From an uncultured Prevotella sp. (GTDB lineage Bacteria; Bacteroidota; Bacteroidia; Bacteroidales; Bacteroidaceae), in contig CALNBT010000231.1 of NCBI GenBank assembly GCA_937874345.1, positions 1 to 17,062 on the forward strand: a stretch of 17,062 bases of DNA. The letters run 5' to 3'. Positions within the stretch are counted from its first letter, which is position 1; each line of letters starts with the position of its first letter. Under the pieces are notes generated by a model, which was given only the letters and a program-made list of their open reading frames with translations, was not told where the DNA came from and made no database searches. Made by a program: the position numbers and the translations under genes. This document shows positions 14,801 through 17,062 of this stretch, piece after piece.

Positions 14801-16258
14801 ATGAGTGAAATTAAAAATTTAAAACCAGAAAGTGTATGGCACAATTTCGATGCGCTGACACAAATTCCGCGTCCATCTGGACACTTAAAGAAAGTACAAC
14901 AGTTCTTAATTGATTTTGCGAAACGCGCAGGTGTTGAAGCATTTATCGATAGTGCCAACAACGTTGTAATGCGTAAACCTGCCACTCCCGGATTTGAAAA
15001 CCGCAAAACAGTTGTTCTACAGTCACACATGGACATGGTTCCTCAGAAGTCTCCCGAGAGCAAACATAATTTTGAAACCGATCCCATCGAGACATGGATT
15101 GACGGTGACTGGGTGAAAGCAAAGAATACGACCCTTGGTGCAGATAATGGATTGGGCGTTGCAGCCATTTTAGCAATCATGGAAGCTACCGATCTGAAAC
15201 ATGGCCCTCTAGAAGGATTGATTACTGCCGATGAAGAAACGGGTATGTTCGGAGCGGAGGCATTGCCTGCGGGCGAACTTCAAGCCGATATCATGTTGAA
15301 CCTGGATTCCGAAAAATGGGGAAAATTTGTAATTGGCAGCGCAGGCGGTATCGATGTAACAGCTGATTTGGAATATAAAGAAATTGAGACCGATGCCAAC
15401 GATGTCGCCATAAAAGTAACCTTGCGAGGACTTCGTGGCGGTCACTCAGGCCTCGAAATTCATGAAGGACGCGCTAATGCCAACAAACTGATGGTTCGTT
15501 TTGTTCGTTCAGCGATTCAAGAAACAGATGCCAGACTTACCACATGGCATGGCGGAAACATGCGTAACGCCATTCCTTTCCATGCAGAAGTCGTGCTGAC
15601 GCTTCCAAAAGAAAACGTAGCTGCCTTAGAAGAACTTGTAAACGACTGGAAGGAAGAGTTTATCGAAGAATTCAAACTGATTGAGAACAATGTTGAATTT
15701 TTCTGTGAGAGCGTACCCACACCCAAAAGCCAAGTTCCAGAACAAATTCAGGACAATCTAATCGATGCTATCTATGCCTGCCATGACGGTGTACTTCGCA
15801 TGATACCGGCAATTCCAACCGTTGTAGAAACATCTTCAAATCTGGCAATCATCGATATCGAAGGAGGTAGCGCTTCTGTCAAGATTTTGGCCAGATCATC
15901 AGGAGAAGAGATGAAATCTTACATTTGTGAGATGCTTCAGAGCTGTTTCAATATGGCTGGAATGAAAGTTACTTTCAGTGGAAGCTATGGAGGCTGGGAT
16001 CCAAACCCAGACAGTGAAATCTTAAAACTTTTACTGAAGGTCTATCAAGATCAGAATCATGAGGAGGGGACGGTACAGGTTGACCATGCAGGATTGGAAT
16101 GTTCGGTCATCTTAAGTAAATATCCGAACCTTGATATTGTATCGTTTGGCCCAACGATCATGAGTCCGCATACATCAACAGAAAGATGCCTCATCAGCTC
16201 TGTTAACCCATTCTGGGAGCTATTGAAACGAGTTCTTGAAGAAATACCAGTTAAATAA
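14801..16258 (+). CDS. pepD: aminoacyl-histidine dipeptidase PepD (M20 family)
   Basis: Cytosolic zinc dipeptidase of family M20C that cleaves Xaa-His and related dipeptides. The 485-residue length is standard for PepD. Metal and catalytic positions are visible: QSHMDMV with H76 and catalytic D78, TLGADNGLG with bridging D115, ADEETG with E145 (general base) and E146, LNLDSE with D169, and SPHTSTE with H457. GGHSG in the lid domain is also conserved. All ligands are intact, so the enzyme should be active. It follows the flippase-like gene by 97 bases, where I see no promoter, so the two may be co-transcribed. A stable stem-loop follows the stop codon. Confidence 0.95.
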   Translation: MSEIKNLKPESVWHNFDALTQIPRPSGHLKKVQQFLIDFAKRAGVEAFIDSANNVVMRKPATPGFENRKTVVLQSHMDMVPQKSPESKHNFETDPIETWIDGDWVKAKNTTLGADNGLGVAAILAIMEATDLKHGPLEGLITADEETGMFGAEALPAGELQADIMLNLDSEKWGKFVIGSAGGIDVTADLEYKEIETDANDVAIKVTLRGLRGGHSGLEIHEGRANANKLMVRFVRSAIQETDARLTTWHGGNMRNAIPFHAEVVLTLPKENVAALEELVNDWKEEFIEEFKLIENNVEFFCESVPTPKSQVPEQIQDNLIDAIYACHDGVLRMIPAIPTVVETSSNLAIIDIEGGSASVKILARSSGEEMKSYICEMLQSCFNMAGMKVTFSGSYGGWDPNPDSEILKLLLKVYQDQNHEEGTVQVDHAGLECSVILSKYPNLDIVSFGPTIMSPHTSTERCLISSVNPFWELLKRVLEEIPVK

Positions 16259-16270
16259 AAGAATTGTCAT

Positions 16271-16307
16271 GTTGCGCTATATCAGAAAATCTTTGATGTA
16301 GCGCAAC
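16271..16307 (+). terminator. stem-loop after pepD
   Basis: GTTGCGCTATATCA (16271-16284) pairs with TGATGTAGCGCAAC (16294-16307) over 14 bp with one T-G pair and a 9-base loop. It begins 12 bases after the pepD stop. The following AAACAGTTTT lacks a proper T-run, so it may end transcription weakly or protect the 3' end of the mRNA. Confidence 0.55.
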
Positions 16308-16565
16308 AAACAGTTTTATGTTTCAGGTTAAAGCTACAAAAATAAATCGTGTAGGAAGCAGAAACGCTTCTATCATCTGATACAGTTTTATTTATGTAAA
16401 AATGATAGATGAAGTTTTAATCATTCTGAACAAGCTAAAAACTCGTTGCCACACCGCACCCTTAATTACTTCGTCTAAAAGATACAACAATACTTTTAAG
16501 TGTCCCAAAAACATTTATTGCTATATTTTATCAATTTTATGGTGTTAAAATATCAGCTATTTTAC
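16308..16565. other. intergenic stretch between pepD and the corA promoter
   Basis: No gene is visible. GAAGC (16355-16359) can pair with GCTTC (16366-16370). The segment CTTCTATCAT beginning at 16367 can instead pair imperfectly with ATGATAGATGAAG (16402-16414). The rest is AT-rich without further structure I can support. Confidence 0.4.
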
Positions 16566-16596
16566 TTGGTATAATGGTTTTTTTGGGCTACTTTTG
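16566..16596 (+). promoter_or_regulatory. promoter of the corA-like gene
   Basis: TTG (16566-16568), 20 bases, then TACTTTTG (16589-16596), matching the Bacteroidota promoter. It leaves a leader of about 120 bases before the start at 16724. Confidence 0.75.
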
Positions 16597-16723
16597 CAAC
16601 TGAAAAAGAAAAACGATCAATCATTTATGGACGACTATCATTCGGAAAGTTTAAACAGAAGGTAGAAGAATGGACTCATGACAGGCTAATCTTCAACCAA
16701 TTTAATCATGGAGACTAGTAACA

Positions 16724-17062
16724 ATGAGAACATATTGGAACATAAGCGAAACACTCAATCACATTGACGAATGGCAACCTAACTGTTGGATTCAGGTCAC
16801 TTGTCCGACCGAAGATGATCAAAAAGAGTTAGAAGAACGTTTTAAGATTCCAGATTATTTTTTACAAGACGTAAGCGATACCGATGAGCGCGCCCGTTAT
16901 GAATATGATGATGGTTGGATGCTTATTATCCTCCGTATTCCTTATGTTAAGGAAATACGTTCCCGAACTCCCTATACAACAGTACCTCTCGGAATCATAC
17001 ACAAACGTGATGTTACCATTACGGTGTGTTATTATGAAACCAACATGATGATTGACTTTGTT
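16724..17062 (+). CDS. corA: CorA-family divalent metal transporter, N-terminal part
   Basis: The first 113 codons of a gene cut by the window edge. The sequence MRTYWNISETLNHIDEWQ, then NCWIQVTCPTEDD, IPDYFLQDVSDTDERARYE and TTVPLGIIHKRDVTITVC match the cytoplasmic N-terminal alpha/beta domain of CorA-type magnesium/cobalt transporters. The pore helices and the GMN motif lie beyond the window, so substrate and intactness cannot be judged. The start is supported by GGAG 10 bases upstream (16710-16713). A short overlapping frame from 16708 to 16767 (19 codons) is in another register. Confidence 0.85.
   Translation, partial: MRTYWNISETLNHIDEWQPNCWIQVTCPTEDDQKELEERFKIPDYFLQDVSDTDERARYEYDDGWMLIILRIPYVKEIRSRTPYTTVPLGIIHKRDVTITVCYYETNMMIDFV

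Overview
The window looks like ordinary chromosome from a member of the Bacteroidota, most likely a Prevotella-like member of the Bacteroidales (the family-level guess is inference). Four things support this. The gene orders holB-ricT-gldH and purH-mreB-mreC-mreD-mrdA-rodA are typical of the phylum. The protein variants are of Bacteroidota type, for example the KsgA motif NYPY, a long RodA and a GldH lipoprotein. Several promoters have the phylum's characteristic -33 TTG / -7 TAnnTTTG form with a spacer of about 20 bp. Strong Shine-Dalgarno sites are scarce.

Layout. From 1 to 3059 (+ strand): holB (clamp-loader delta prime), ricT (PSP1-domain Fe-S protein) and gldH (lipoprotein). From 3093 to 9518 (- strand): a cell-wall elongation operon that reads, in transcription order, a one-domain purH (IMP cyclohydrolase only), mreB, mreC, mreD, mrdA (PBP2) and rodA. 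From 9764 to 11367 (- strand): frr and rsgA, both acting on ribosomes. From 11738 to 13041 (- strand): ksgA and a free methionine-(R)-sulfoxide reductase joined by an ATGA overlap. From 13042 to 13695: a gene-poor stretch that nevertheless holds a 30-codon membrane-peptide gene with its own promoter and terminator on the - strand, plus a divergent promoter for the next gene. From 13696 to 16258 (+ strand): a flippase-like membrane protein (LPG synthase TM family) and pepD. At the right edge a corA-type metal transporter starts and runs off the window.

How the genes work together. MreB, MreC, MreD, PBP2 and RodA form the elongasome that inserts lateral peptidoglycan. Frr recycles ribosomes, while RsgA and KsgA act in late 30S maturation. 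PurH supplies the last step to IMP, but its AICAR formyltransferase domain is not in this window, so that step must be encoded elsewhere.

I see no mobile element, CRISPR array, tRNA, rRNA or recognisable defence system. The least explained items are the small autonomous transcription unit at about 13145-13414, the single-domain PurH, a clamp-loader subunit without the usual zinc cysteines, and several inverted-repeat-rich intergenic stretches (10701-10786, 11430-11737, 16271-16414).
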